DNA of 16,082 bases, taken from the NCBI GenBank assembly GCA_031275035.1, contig JAISPH010000248.1, positions 1 through 16,082 on the forward strand. The letters are read 5' to 3'. The DNA is from Treponema sp. (GTDB taxonomy: Bacteria; Spirochaetota; Spirochaetia; Treponematales; Breznakiellaceae). The notes under the pieces are model-generated. The model was not told the DNA's origin, did no database searches, and saw only the letters and a list, made by a program, of their open reading frames with translations. Each line of letters starts with the position of its first letter. Within the stretch, counting starts at the first letter, position 1. Shown piece by piece: positions 1 through 7,646 of this stretch. A program made the position numbers and the translations under genes.

Positions 1-503
1 CCATTTCAAGCGCCGCCATCTGCGCCGCCCTGGGACTCACGGGGCTTGCCGGCGGCGCCGCCGTGGCTGGGTGCTGCGCCCAAATGGTGGGCTTCGCCGT
101 GATGAGCTTCCGGGAGAACCGCCTTGGCGGCCTTTTTGCCCAGGGCCTCGGTACCTCCATGCTCCAGATGGGGAATATCGTGCGGAATCCCCGGATATGG
201 ATTCCCCCCACGGTCGTGTCCGCCCTTACCGGTCCCCTGGCAACCTGCCTGTTCCGGCTCCAGATGAACGGTCCGGCGGTAGCCTCCGGTATGGGGACCT
301 GCGGCCTTGTCGGTCAGATTGGGGTTTATACGGGCTGGGTAAACGATGTCGGCCAGGGCCTCAAGACGGGCATAGGCATTTTTGACTGGGCGGGGCTCCT
401 CCTGATCTGCTTTATCCTGCCCGCGGTCCTCACCCCCCTGGCCGCCGTCCCCCTCCGCCGTATGGGCTGGATCAAGGAAAGGGACCTGGCGCTGGATCTG
501 TAA
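1..503 (+). CDS. PTS sugar transporter subunit IIC-like permease (3' part)
   Basis: The gene is cut by the window start; the frame is open from base 3 and ends at TAA 501-503, giving the last 166 residues. The protein is very hydrophobic, rich in Gly, Ala and Leu, with several likely membrane spans. The stretches NGPAVASGMGTCGLVGQIG and NIVRNPRIWIPPTVVSA resemble the conserved C-terminal half of the EIIC_2-type PTS permease family, where an Asn-Pro-x-Ile-Trp-x-Pro segment precedes a Gly-rich GMGTxGLVGQ loop. It would act in the inner membrane, probably in sugar or related solute uptake; the substrate cannot be told. It may depend on EIIA/EIIB proteins encoded elsewhere, as none are visible here. 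A strong hairpin follows the stop, so this gene probably ends its transcription unit. The assignment rests on remembered family motifs. Confidence 0.78.
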   Translation, partial: ISSAAICAALGLTGLAGGAAVAGCCAQMVGFAVMSFRENRLGGLFAQGLGTSMLQMGNIVRNPRIWIPPTVVSALTGPLATCLFRLQMNGPAVASGMGTCGLVGQIGVYTGWVNDVGQGLKTGIGIFDWAGLLLICFILPAVLTPLAAVPLRRMGWIKERDLALDL

Positions 504-559
504 AACCGGAGGGAACCTCCGAAAACCCCGGCCGGGTTTCCCCGGAGCGTACATCCGGT

Positions 560-585
560 CCGGCGGAAACTTGAATTTCCGCCGG
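560..585 (+). terminator. Probable rho-independent terminator after the EIIC-like gene
   Basis: A perfect 10-bp stem (CCGGCGGAAA at 560-569 with TTTCCGCCGG at 576-585) encloses a 6-nt loop and is followed by a T-rich stretch (TTCTATTCTATGG, then TTTTT near 600). Two smaller hairpins lie just upstream, directly after the stop codon: 507-521 (CGGAGG, loop GAA, CCTCCG) and 523-539 (AAACCC/GGGTTT). The remainder up to argD, 586-690, shows no convincing -35/-10 pair. A CATAAT at 653-658 lacks a matching -35. Confidence 0.6.
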
Positions 586-702
586 GTTCTATTCTATGGC
601 TTTTTCAAAATGGCAGACATTGAAAAAAGTTCTCTCATATCTGGCGTCTGTCCATAATGTAGAGGCTGTATTGGACAAACACTATCTAATAAGGAAGGAA
701 TC

Positions 703-1878
703 ATGTCTGATGTATTTATGAATACCTATCACCGGCTGCCGGTGGTTTTTGTGAAAGGTGAGGGGGCCTGGCTTACCGATACGGCGGGGAAGCGGTACTT
801 GGATTTTACCGCCGGCATTGCGGTGAACTGCCTGGGTCACGGTTACCCCCCCCTGGTCAGGGCCCTGTCGGAACAGGCGGCCAGACTTATCCATACCAGC
901 AATTACTATCAGAGCGATGTTTCCGCGGCCTTTGCGGAAAGACTGGCCGCCGCCTGTTCCGGCGCAGGGATGAAGCGGGTATTTCTGGGCAACTCCGGGG
1001 CGGAGGCCAACGAGGGGGCGTGCAAAATTGCCCGGAAGTACTCCCTGAAAAAATACGGAAGCGGCCGCCACCGGATTGTAAGCCTCAAGGGAAGTTTCCA
1101 CGGCAGGACAATCACCACCCTGGCGGCCACGGGGCAGGATCATTTTCACCGGAACTTCGGCCCCTTTACCGAGGGCTTCCTGTATATCCCTCCGGGGGAT
1201 ACGGAGGCCCTGGACCGGGCCCTGGATCCGGCGTCGGTATGCGGCTTCATGTTTGAACCGGTCCAGGGGGAAAGCGGCATCCTGCCCCTGGACGAAGCCT
1301 ATATGAAGGCCGCGGCCAGGCTCTGCGCCGGGAGGGACATACTTCTCATGGCCGATGAAATTCAAACCGGGATTGGCCGGACCGGAACTTTCCTTGCCTG
1401 TGAAGGCTTTGGAATAAAGCCCGACATTGTTACCCTGGCCAAGGGTCTTGCCGGGGGCATTCCCGTAGGGGCGGTTCTGGCGGGGGAGAAGGCCGGAGAA
1501 GTCCTTGAAGCCGGAGACCACGGCTCCACCTTCGGCGGCAATCCTATGGCCGCAGCGGCGGGGCTGGTGGTGCTTGAAACGGTAACGGCCCCCGCCTTCC
1601 TGGCGGAGATACGCCGGAAGGGTGAAAAGATGCTCAATGTCCTTCGTTCCTGGAATCATCCCGGGATTGGAGATATCCGGGGCCGGGGACTTATGATAGG
1701 GCTTGATCTGAACGTTGAAGCCCGGCCGGTTTTGGAAGCCGCCCTGGCGGGGGTTCCCGGGGGGCCGGGACTTCTCGTTCTCTCCGCGGGACCAAAGACC
1801 CTGCGCTTCCTTCCGCCCTATATTATCAGCGATGCGGAAATCGATCAGGGTCTGGAACTGCTGCGGAACTGTTTGTAG
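703..1878 (+). CDS. argD: Acetylornithine aminotransferase (class III PLP enzyme)
   Basis: This 391-residue protein has the usual length of the acetylornithine/succinylornithine aminotransferase family. The N-terminus (YLDFTAGIAVNCLGHGYP) and the segments NSGAEANEGACKIARKY, GSFHGRT, DEIQTGIGRTG and HGSTFGGNP are hallmarks of this PLP fold. The expected PLP Schiff-base lysine is K247 in TLAKGLAGGIPVGA. It would transfer the amino group of glutamate to N-acetylglutamate semialdehyde, giving N-acetylornithine in the cytoplasm. The ATG start is preceded by AAGGAAGG with good spacing. ArgG lies downstream in the same direction and ArgH further on, which supports an arginine role over a catabolic ornithine or GABA aminotransferase. 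In some bacteria ArgD also serves in lysine synthesis. The gap to argG is 103 nt and holds a hairpin. Confidence 0.92.
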   Translation: MSDVFMNTYHRLPVVFVKGEGAWLTDTAGKRYLDFTAGIAVNCLGHGYPPLVRALSEQAARLIHTSNYYQSDVSAAFAERLAAACSGAGMKRVFLGNSGAEANEGACKIARKYSLKKYGSGRHRIVSLKGSFHGRTITTLAATGQDHFHRNFGPFTEGFLYIPPGDTEALDRALDPASVCGFMFEPVQGESGILPLDEAYMKAAARLCAGRDILLMADEIQTGIGRTGTFLACEGFGIKPDIVTLAKGLAGGIPVGAVLAGEKAGEVLEAGDHGSTFGGNPMAAAAGLVVLETVTAPAFLAEIRRKGEKMLNVLRSWNHPGIGDIRGRGLMIGLDLNVEARPVLEAALAGVPGGPGLLVLSAGPKTLRFLPPYIISDAEIDQGLELLRNCL

Positions 1879-1901
1879 GCGGCCTCCTGCCATGCCGGGG
1901 C

Positions 1902-1926
1902 CCTCCGATCATTTTTACATTGGAGG
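1902..1926 (+). promoter_or_regulatory. Leader hairpin between argD and argG, covering an SD-like GGAGG
   Basis: CCTCCGAT (1902-1909) can pair with ATTGGAGG (1919-1926), giving 8 bp with one G-T wobble around the loop CATTTTTAC. The right arm contains GGAGG (1922-1926), a good ribosome binding site for a short open frame that starts at ATG 1933. No T-run follows, so a terminator is unlikely. It may be a weak processing or translational control element, or chance. Confidence 0.3.
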
Positions 1927-1981
1927 CGGGGGATGGAACAGCAGGGGGAAAGCGTGTATTGTAGACCGAGGAGTATATTAG

Positions 1982-3310
1982 ATGAAGAAGAAGATCGTCC
2001 TTGCCTATTCCGGCGGACTGGATACCACGGTGATCATCCCCTGGCTTAAAGAAAACTACGACTGTGAAATTGTGGCAGTCTGCGTAGATGTGGGTCAGGA
2101 GGCGGATTGGGAAACGATAAAGCAGCGGGCTTTGGATACGGGCGCCCTCTCCTGCTATGTGGCGGATGTTAAGAAGGAGTATGTAGAAAATTATATATGG
2201 CCCGCCCTCAAGGCCAACGCTCTCTATGAGGATAAATATTTCCTCGGAACCTCCACCGCCCGGCCTCTTATTGCAAAGGTGCTGGTGGAGTATGCCCGGA
2301 AGGAGAAGGCCTTTGCCATAGCCCACGGCGCCACGGGCAAGGGGAACGATCAGGTCCGATTTGATTTGGGAATACTGGCCTTTGCCCCGGATTTGGAGAT
2401 CATCGTTCCCTGGCGGATCTGGAAATTGAAAAGCCGGGAAGACGAGATCCGGTATCTTAAACGGCGGAAGATCCCCGTTCCCATGAAAAGAAAAGATGCC
2501 TACAGCCGGGACGATAATCTCTGGCATATCTCCCACGAGGGACTTGAACTGGAGGACCCCGCCTGCGAGCCCGCCCTTTCCCGGATGCTTAAAATGACGG
2601 TCCCCCCCGAGAAGGCCCCCGTCAAGCCGGAATATGTGGAGATCGATTTTGAGAAGGGCATTCCCACCGCGGTGAACGGCAGGAAACTTGACGGGGTCGG
2701 CCTTATCAGAACCCTCAACAAGATAGGCGGCGGACACGGAGTGGGCCTGGTGGATCTGGTGGAAAACCGGGTGGTGGGAATGAAAAGCCGGGGGGTCTAT
2801 GAGACTCCAGGGGGAAGCATACTCTACTACGCCCATCAGGAACTGGAACATATCTGCCTGGATCGCCAGACCTATGCCTTTAAGCAGCAGGTCGGCCAAA
2901 AACTGGGGGAGGTGATCTACGGGGGGCTCTGGTTTACCCCCCTCAGGGAAGCTCTCTCCGCCTTTGTGGACGCTACCCAGGAAACGGTTACCGGCAGGGT
3001 CAGGCTCAAGCTGTACAAGGGCTCCATCCGGGCAGCGGGGGTTACTTCACCCTATTCCCTCTACAACGCCAGTATCGCCAGTTTTACGACGGGGGAACTC
3101 TACAACCACGCCGACGCCAGGGGCTTTATACGGCTCTACGGTCTGCCGGTGCTGGTCCGCTCCCTGATGAAGCAGGGCGCCGGCAGATCCTCAAAGGCCG
3201 AAGCCAAGCCCAGGGGAAAGACCCCTCCGGCTAAGGGGACAAAAACCCAGGAAGCAAAAGCCCAGGGCGCAAAAATCCAGGATGCCAAGTCCAAGGGAAC
3301 TGCGGGCTGA
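1982..3310 (+). CDS. argG: Argininosuccinate synthase with a repetitive C-terminal tail
   Basis: The N-terminus [18 protein letters not shown] carries the PP-loop ATP-pyrophosphatase motif SGGLDT (residues 10-15). It is followed by the conserved segments [29 protein letters not shown] and [14 protein letters not shown]. The enzyme joins citrulline and aspartate using ATP, making argininosuccinate, AMP and pyrophosphate in the cytoplasm. The family usually ends near residue 400; here about 45 further residues follow (398-442), rich in Lys, Ala, Gly and Gln and containing four five-residue repeats. The ATG has GAGGAG at 1968-1973 with 8-nt spacing. It starts a compact cluster with mtnA, mtnP and argH, with gaps of 18, 36 and 23 nt, so these four genes are probably co-transcribed. 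Confidence 0.95.
   Translation: MKKKIVLAYSGGLDTTVIIPWLKENYDCEIVAVCVDVGQEADWETIKQRALDTGALSCYVADVKKEYVENYIWPALKANALYEDKYFLGTSTARPLIAKVLVEYARKEKAFAIAHGATGKGNDQVRFDLGILAFAPDLEIIVPWRIWKLKSREDEIRYLKRRKIPVPMKRKDAYSRDDNLWHISHEGLELEDPACEPALSRMLKMTVPPEKAPVKPEYVEIDFEKGIPTAVNGRKLDGVGLIRTLNKIGGGHGVGLVDLVENRVVGMKSRGVYETPGGSILYYAHQELEHICLDRQTYAFKQQVGQKLGEVIYGGLWFTPLREALSAFVDATQETVTGRVRLKLYKGSIRAAGVTSPYSLYNASIASFTTGELYNHADARGFIRLYGLPVLVRSLMKQGAGRSSKAEAKPRGKTPPAKGTKTQEAKAQGAKIQDAKSKGTAG
3239..3298 (+). repeat. Four tandem 15-nt units in the argG tail
   Basis: Four in-frame, imperfect 15-nt units encode [15 protein letters not shown] and AKSKG. The first three share an AAAAxxCCAGG core at the DNA level. The unit length is a multiple of three, so copy-number change would keep the argG frame. 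The repeats form most of the extra C-terminal tail of ArgG and look like a slippage-derived, disordered, Lys/Ala-rich extension. Confidence 0.8.
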
Positions 3311-3328
3311 GGCGCGGGCGGGGGAAGC

Positions 3329-4474
3329 ATGAATGTAGAAGGACGGCGGTACAGGACCATCTGGCTTAAAGAAGGGGACCAAACCGTTGTGCAGATTATC
3401 AATCAGCTTGCGCTTCCTCACCGTTTTGAGATTATCGATCTATGTTCCGTTGAAGAGGTATGCCGGGCCGTCAGGGATATGTATCTGAGGGGGGCCGGGC
3501 TGATAGGGGCGGCGGCGGCCTTCGGCATGTACCTTGCCGTTTTTGAGGCCGGATCCGCCGCCGGTGAGGATTCGGCGGCTTTTGAAGAGGCTCTCCGCAG
3601 GGCCGCCGCCCTGCTGAAGGATACCCGGCCTACCGCAAGCAACCTGGCCTGGGCGGCGGACCGCATGTTGGCGCTTATCCTGCAGACGCCCGCCGGGGAA
3701 AAGCGGGAACGGGCCCGCCGCGCCGCCCAGGCAATTGCCGACGGGGATGCGGAATGCTGCCGGCGGATTGGCCTTCACGGGGTGGAGCTTATCAGGGCTG
3801 CGGCGGAAAAGAAAGGGGGAGAGCCGGTCAACATACTGACCCACTGCAATGCAGGATGGCTTGCCTTTGTGGATTACGGCTCCGCCCTCTCGCCGGTTTA
3901 CGCCGCCTTTGACCAGGGGATAAAGGTCCATGTCTGGGTGGACGAGACCAGGCCCCGGAACCAGGGGGCGGGTCTTACCGCCTGGGAACTGGCCCGGCAC
4001 GGGGTAAACCACGACCTTATTGCGGATAACGCCGGGGGCCACCTGATGCAGCACGGCATGGTAGACATGGTGATCACCGGAGCGGACCGGGTAACCCGCC
4101 GGGGGGATGCGGCGAACAAGATCGGCACCTACCTCAAGGCCCTGGCGGCGAAGGAAAACGGCGTCCCCTTTTATATAGCCCTCCCCTCATCAACCTTTGA
4201 TTTTGCCATGGATGACGGCCTTGAGGAGATCCCCATTGAAGAGCGGGACCCCTCGGAACTGCGCTTTGTCAGCGGCAAAACCGCGGCGGGCGGCATCGAA
4301 AGGGTGCAGATATGTCCCGATGAAAGCCCCGCCCGCAACTGGGGTTTTGACGTAACCCCGGCGCGGTATATCACGGGACTTATAAGCGAAAGGGGAATCT
4401 GTAAAGCCTCCAGGGAGGGGATACGCGGCCTCTACCCCGGAGGGAATCCCGCTCCTTGGGGTTCGGCGGTTTGA
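3329..4474 (+). CDS. mtnA: Methylthioribose-1-phosphate isomerase
   Basis: This 381-residue protein belongs to the MtnA/eIF2B alpha-like family. It isomerises the aldose 5-methylthioribose-1-phosphate to the ketose 5-methylthioribulose-1-phosphate in methylthioadenosine salvage. Conserved segments are ILTHCNAGWLAF, WVDETRPRNQGAGLTAWEL, VITGADRVTRRGDAANKIGTY and IPIEERDPSEL. The expected catalytic pair is present as C173 (HCN) and D253 (GADR). Their spacing of 80 residues equals that of Cys160 and Asp240 in the Bacillus enzyme. The segment RGAGLIGAAAAFGMYLA matches the usual RGAPAIG region. The ATG is preceded by GGGGGAAG. It lies 18 nt after argG and 36 nt before mtnP, which makes its substrate. 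Related ribose-1,5-bisphosphate isomerases are an alternative, but the mtnP neighbour argues for MtnA. Confidence 0.92.
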   Translation: MNVEGRRYRTIWLKEGDQTVVQIINQLALPHRFEIIDLCSVEEVCRAVRDMYLRGAGLIGAAAAFGMYLAVFEAGSAAGEDSAAFEEALRRAAALLKDTRPTASNLAWAADRMLALILQTPAGEKRERARRAAQAIADGDAECCRRIGLHGVELIRAAAEKKGGEPVNILTHCNAGWLAFVDYGSALSPVYAAFDQGIKVHVWVDETRPRNQGAGLTAWELARHGVNHDLIADNAGGHLMQHGMVDMVITGADRVTRRGDAANKIGTYLKALAAKENGVPFYIALPSSTFDFAMDDGLEEIPIEERDPSELRFVSGKTAAGGIERVQICPDESPARNWGFDVTPARYITGLISERGICKASREGIRGLYPGGNPAPWGSAV

Positions 4475-4510
4475 CGCGCCGGGTTTCGGTACGGCGGGAA
4501 GGGGGTAATC

Positions 4511-5257
4511 ATGGCAATTGTCGGCATTATCGGCGGGAGCGGTTTGGACAATCCCGATATTTTTTCCAATCCCCGGGATGAGGCCGCCGCCGTTCCCTAT
4601 GGGCAGCCCTCGTCTCCGCTGAGGCGGGGAACCATAGGCGGCGCCGAGGTGGTGCTTCTGGCCCGCCATGGCCGGGAACATACCATTCCCCCCACCCAGG
4701 TGAATTACCGGGCCAATATCGCCGCTCTCAAAGCTGCGGGCTGTACCCATATCCTGGCCACCACCGCCGTAGGTTCGCTCCGGGAAGAGATACGCCGGGG
4801 GGATTTGATCATCATCGATCAGTTTATCGATTTTACCAAACAGCGGAAGATGAGCTTCCATGAATCCTTCAAGCCCGGCAGTCCTGTCCACTGCGCCATG
4901 GCGGACCCCTACGACGCCCGTCTCCGGCAGATTCTGGCGGATGAATGCCGGGCCCTGGGATATCCCTTCCACGACAGGGGAACGGTGATCACCATCGAGG
5001 GTCCCCGTTTTTCTACCCGGGCCGAATCCCTCATGTTCCGTTCCTGGGGGGCGGACATTATCAATATGTCTATCGCCACCGAAACGGCTCTGGCCAACGA
5101 GGCGGGGATCCCCTACGGGGCGGTGGCCATGAGCACCGACTATGATTCCTGGAAAAATGACGAAGAGCCGGTAACCTGGGAGGCCATTGCCAGGGTCTTT
5201 GCGGAAAACGCCGCCAGGGTAACGGCCCTGCTCACCAGGGTTATTCCCCGCATATAG
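4511..5257 (+). CDS. mtnP: S-methyl-5'-thioadenosine phosphorylase
   Basis: This 248-residue member of the PNP/MTAP phosphorylase family begins MAIVGIIGGSGLDNPDIF and contains ARHGREHTIPPTQVNYRANI, TTAVGSLREEI, ITIEGPRFSTRAES and NMSIATETALANEAGIPY. It would cleave methylthioadenosine with phosphate into adenine and methylthioribose-1-phosphate. STDYDSWK near the C-terminus has the Asp expected for 6-aminopurine substrates, which favours MTAP over guanosine/inosine phosphorylases. The product feeds MtnA next door without needing an MTR kinase. The ATG has AAGGGGG upstream at good spacing. A 6-oxopurine-preferring MTAP-related enzyme remains possible. Confidence 0.9.
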   Translation: MAIVGIIGGSGLDNPDIFSNPRDEAAAVPYGQPSSPLRRGTIGGAEVVLLARHGREHTIPPTQVNYRANIAALKAAGCTHILATTAVGSLREEIRRGDLIIIDQFIDFTKQRKMSFHESFKPGSPVHCAMADPYDARLRQILADECRALGYPFHDRGTVITIEGPRFSTRAESLMFRSWGADIINMSIATETALANEAGIPYGAVAMSTDYDSWKNDEEPVTWEAIARVFAENAARVTALLTRVIPRI

Positions 5258-5280
5258 CGGAAGGGATCGAAGGAGTTTCC

Positions 5281-6723
5281 TTGAAAGAACGGGAGAGAAG
5301 GCCGGAACAGGGCGGATGCGGCGGAGGAGGGCCCGAAACGCCGCCGGTGCTTTGGACCGGCCGGCTTGCGGAAAAGCCCGAAGCGGAGGCCTTTGCCTTT
5401 CAATCGTCCATCGCTGTGGACCGGCGGCTTGCCCTGGAGGATATCCGGGGAAGCCGGGCCCATGCGGCCATGCTGGGAAAACAGGGGATCATCTCTGCGG
5501 CGGCGGCCTGCGCCCTGGATGCGGAACTTGCCGTAATTGCCGGAGAACTGGAGTCGGGGGCCCTGACCATCGACGAGTCCGCTGAGGATATTCATTCTTT
5601 TATAGAAGGCATTTTAACTGCCCGCCTGGGGGATACGGGCCGCATGGTCCACGCCGGCCGGAGCCGGAATGACCAGACGGCGGTGGATTTAAGGCTCTAC
5701 CTCAAGCGGGTTGTGCCGGAGCTTCGGGAAGAGCTGGCGGAGACCATGACGGTTCTGCTGGATCAGGCTGAAAAACACGCCGCTTCGGTGATGCCCGGCT
5801 ATACCCATCTCCAGCGGGCCCAGCCTGTAACTTTGGGCCATCATCTTGCGGCCTGGTGCGCCGGCCTTGACCGGGACCGGGGGCGTTTCGGCGATGCCCT
5901 GGCCCGGCTTGACCGCTGTCCCCTGGGCGCCGGCGCCCTGGCGGGATCCGGCCTGCCCCTGGACCGGGAAGCAGTCGCCCGGGATCTGGGTTTTGCCGGA
6001 CCCGCCCTCAATTCCATGGACGCCGTGGCGGACCGGGACTTTGCCCTGGAATTGGCCGCGGCCTGCGCCGTTACCATGACCCATCTTTCCAGATTCTGTG
6101 AGGATGTGATCCTCTGGGCCAGCGAGGAATTTAAATTTATTGATTTGGCCGAATCCTGGAGCACCGGTTCCTCAATCATGCCCCAGAAGAAGAATCCCGA
6201 TTTTGCCGAACTTATCCGGGGCAAGTCGGGCAGGACCGCAGGAAACCTGGTTTCCCTCCTTACCCTGCTCAAGGGCCTGCCCTATGCCTACGACAAGGAT
6301 CTGCAGGAAGACAAGGAAGCCCTCTTTGACAGCCTGGACACGGTGCGGTCCTGCCTGCGCATGTTCCGGGGCATGATGGGCAGCGCCGTTTTCAATACGG
6401 AGCGCATGGCGGCGGCCTGCACCGGCGGCTTCCTGGAAGCCACCGATGCGGCGGACTATTTAGTCCGCAGGGGCCTTCCCTTCAGGAAGGCCCACGAGGC
6501 CGCCGCCCTGGTAGTCCGGGACTGCCTGGAGGCGGGGCAAAAGGCCATGGGAGAGCGGACCCTGGAACAGCTCAAGGCCAGATCGGAACTTTTCGAGGCT
6601 GATATTTACGATGCCCTGATTCCGGCTGCCTGCGCCGCCGCCCGGAAGCTCCCCGGCGGTCCCGCCCCGGAGGAAGTCCGGCGGCAGATCGGGGAACTGC
6701 GAAGAAGGCTTACCGTTCCTTGA
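5281..6723 (+). CDS. argH: Argininosuccinate lyase with an N-terminal extension
   Basis: This 480-residue fumarase/aspartase-superfamily enzyme splits argininosuccinate into arginine and fumarate, the last step of the pathway. Landmarks are VHAGRSRNDQTAVDLRLY, GYTHLQRAQPVTLGHHL and the superfamily signature GSSIMPQKKNP (residues 296-306), which carries the catalytic serine loop. The start is TTG at 5281, chosen because GAAGGAG lies 5 nt upstream. The canonical family start (MxLWxGRF) corresponds to residue 23 here, so about 22 Gly/Glu/Arg-rich residues precede it. A GTG at 5347 would give the canonical length, but its SD-like GGAGGAGGG sits 15 nt away. It follows mtnP by 23 nt and closes the arg/mtn cluster. 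No clear terminator follows; only a weak GCCGG/CCGGC stem appears near 6731-6749. Confidence 0.93.
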   Translation: MKERERRPEQGGCGGGGPETPPVLWTGRLAEKPEAEAFAFQSSIAVDRRLALEDIRGSRAHAAMLGKQGIISAAAACALDAELAVIAGELESGALTIDESAEDIHSFIEGILTARLGDTGRMVHAGRSRNDQTAVDLRLYLKRVVPELREELAETMTVLLDQAEKHAASVMPGYTHLQRAQPVTLGHHLAAWCAGLDRDRGRFGDALARLDRCPLGAGALAGSGLPLDREAVARDLGFAGPALNSMDAVADRDFALELAAACAVTMTHLSRFCEDVILWASEEFKFIDLAESWSTGSSIMPQKKNPDFAELIRGKSGRTAGNLVSLLTLLKGLPYAYDKDLQEDKEALFDSLDTVRSCLRMFRGMMGSAVFNTERMAAACTGGFLEATDAADYLVRRGLPFRKAHEAAALVVRDCLEAGQKAMGERTLEQLKARSELFEADIYDALIPAACAAARKLPGGPAPEEVRRQIGELRRRLTVP

Positions 6724-6766
6724 TCGGAGGGCCGGATCCATGCCCCGGCGGACCGGAGCATCGATC

Positions 6767-6795
6767 TTGCCGGAGTATCTTCATTTCGTTATTTT
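6767..6795 (+). promoter_or_regulatory. Possible sigma70-type promoter of the mla-like operon
   Basis: TTGCCG (6767-6772) and TATTTT (6790-6795) are separated by exactly 17 nt, with transcription expected to start about 23-25 nt before the first mlaE start codon. The match is moderate and A/T-rich DNA makes chance hits likely. Without a separate promoter, the operon could also be read through from argH. Confidence 0.3.
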
Positions 6796-6824
6796 AGAGA
6801 TACCCAAACTGTTTCGTTTATGAT

Positions 6825-7634
6825 ATGCTTACAAAGATGAAGGCCGCCAGGTTGCGCATTCCGGTTTTTCATGATTTGCTCTACGCCCTTGGTTTTTTTG
6901 CCAAAATCCTGAAAGGGGTCAAGCATTTTTTTTTCAAGGGGCAGGCTTCCTACAAGATTCTGACCATGCAGATCCTCTTTACCTGCATTGAAGCCCTCAG
7001 CATCGCTTCCCTGCTGGCCCTTGGTATCGGAGCGGCGGTTATAGCCATAGGGGTTCCCTTTTTGGCAAAATTCTCCCAGGAACGGCTCATCTACCTGCTG
7101 CTTATCACCATCATCACCCGGGAGCTGGGGCCCCTTCTCACGGCCTTTATCATCATAGCCCGGTCGGCCACGGCCATCGCCACCGAGGTGGCGGGGATGG
7201 TTGTCTCCCACGAAGTGGAGGCATATATTTCCATAGGGGTGGATCCGGTGGAACATCTGGCGGTTCCCCGTTTTCTGGGGGTAACCGTTTCGGTATTTCT
7301 GCTGAATATCTATTTTTCCGTTTTCGGTCTGGTGGGCTCCCTGGCGGTGGTCCAGCTTTTTGTGGCTCTCCATATATTGAACCCCATATCCGCGGGGGAT
7401 TATTTTTCCCAGCTCCTTCAGATTTTGACTCTGCCGGACATTGTCGTTTCGGTGATAAAAAGCATCGGCTTTGGCGCTATCATATCGGTGGTGGCGGTGT
7501 TCCAGGGCTTTTCCGTGGAGCGGGCCAGTACGGAAATTCCCGTGGCGGGGCTCAAGGCGGTTAGTTCCTCCTTTGCCTGGTGTATTATTTTTGATATCCT
7601 GCTTTCCGGCTTGTTCTATATTGCCTTAACCTGA
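6825..7634 (+). CDS. mlaE: MlaE-like ABC transporter permease (MCE/lipid transport)
   Basis: This 269-residue polytopic membrane protein has five or so hydrophobic segments and the family hallmark around ITRELGPLLTAFIIIARSATAIATEVAGM, followed by the SIGVDPVEHLAVPRFLG coupling region. MlaE-type permeases pair with an MlaF ATPase and an MlaD/MCE protein to move phospholipids or other lipids between inner and outer membranes. No Shine-Dalgarno is evident for the ATG at 6825. The in-frame ATG at 6837 (M5) is an alternative start and an upstream stop at 6795 bounds the choice. It lies 12 nt before the ATPase gene. The direction of transport cannot be told from sequence. Confidence 0.9.
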   Translation: MLTKMKAARLRIPVFHDLLYALGFFAKILKGVKHFFFKGQASYKILTMQILFTCIEALSIASLLALGIGAAVIAIGVPFLAKFSQERLIYLLLITIITRELGPLLTAFIIIARSATAIATEVAGMVVSHEVEAYISIGVDPVEHLAVPRFLGVTVSVFLLNIYFSVFGLVGSLAVVQLFVALHILNPISAGDYFSQLLQILTLPDIVVSVIKSIGFGAIISVVAVFQGFSVERASTEIPVAGLKAVSSSFAWCIIFDILLSGLFYIALT

Positions 7635-7646
7635 TGCGGTGGATAT

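Noticed and set aside
620..690. A promoter for argD using TTGAAA (620-625) and CATAAT (653-658)
   Set aside because: The spacer is 27 nt, too long for a sigma70 promoter, and no better pair was found.
682..1893. A 403-codon open frame on the minus strand antisense to argD
   Set aside because: The plus-strand frame is an unmistakable ArgD with conserved motifs and an SD. The antisense translation is Gly/Pro/Arg-rich with no recognisable motif, as expected from GC-rich codon bias.
1826..2899. A 357-codon minus-strand frame overlapping argD and argG
   Set aside because: It spans two confident plus-strand genes, has no family motifs, and looks like a codon-bias shadow.
6731..6749. A terminator after argH formed by GCCGG/CCGGC
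   Set aside because: The stem is only 5 bp with a 9-nt loop and no T-run directly follows.
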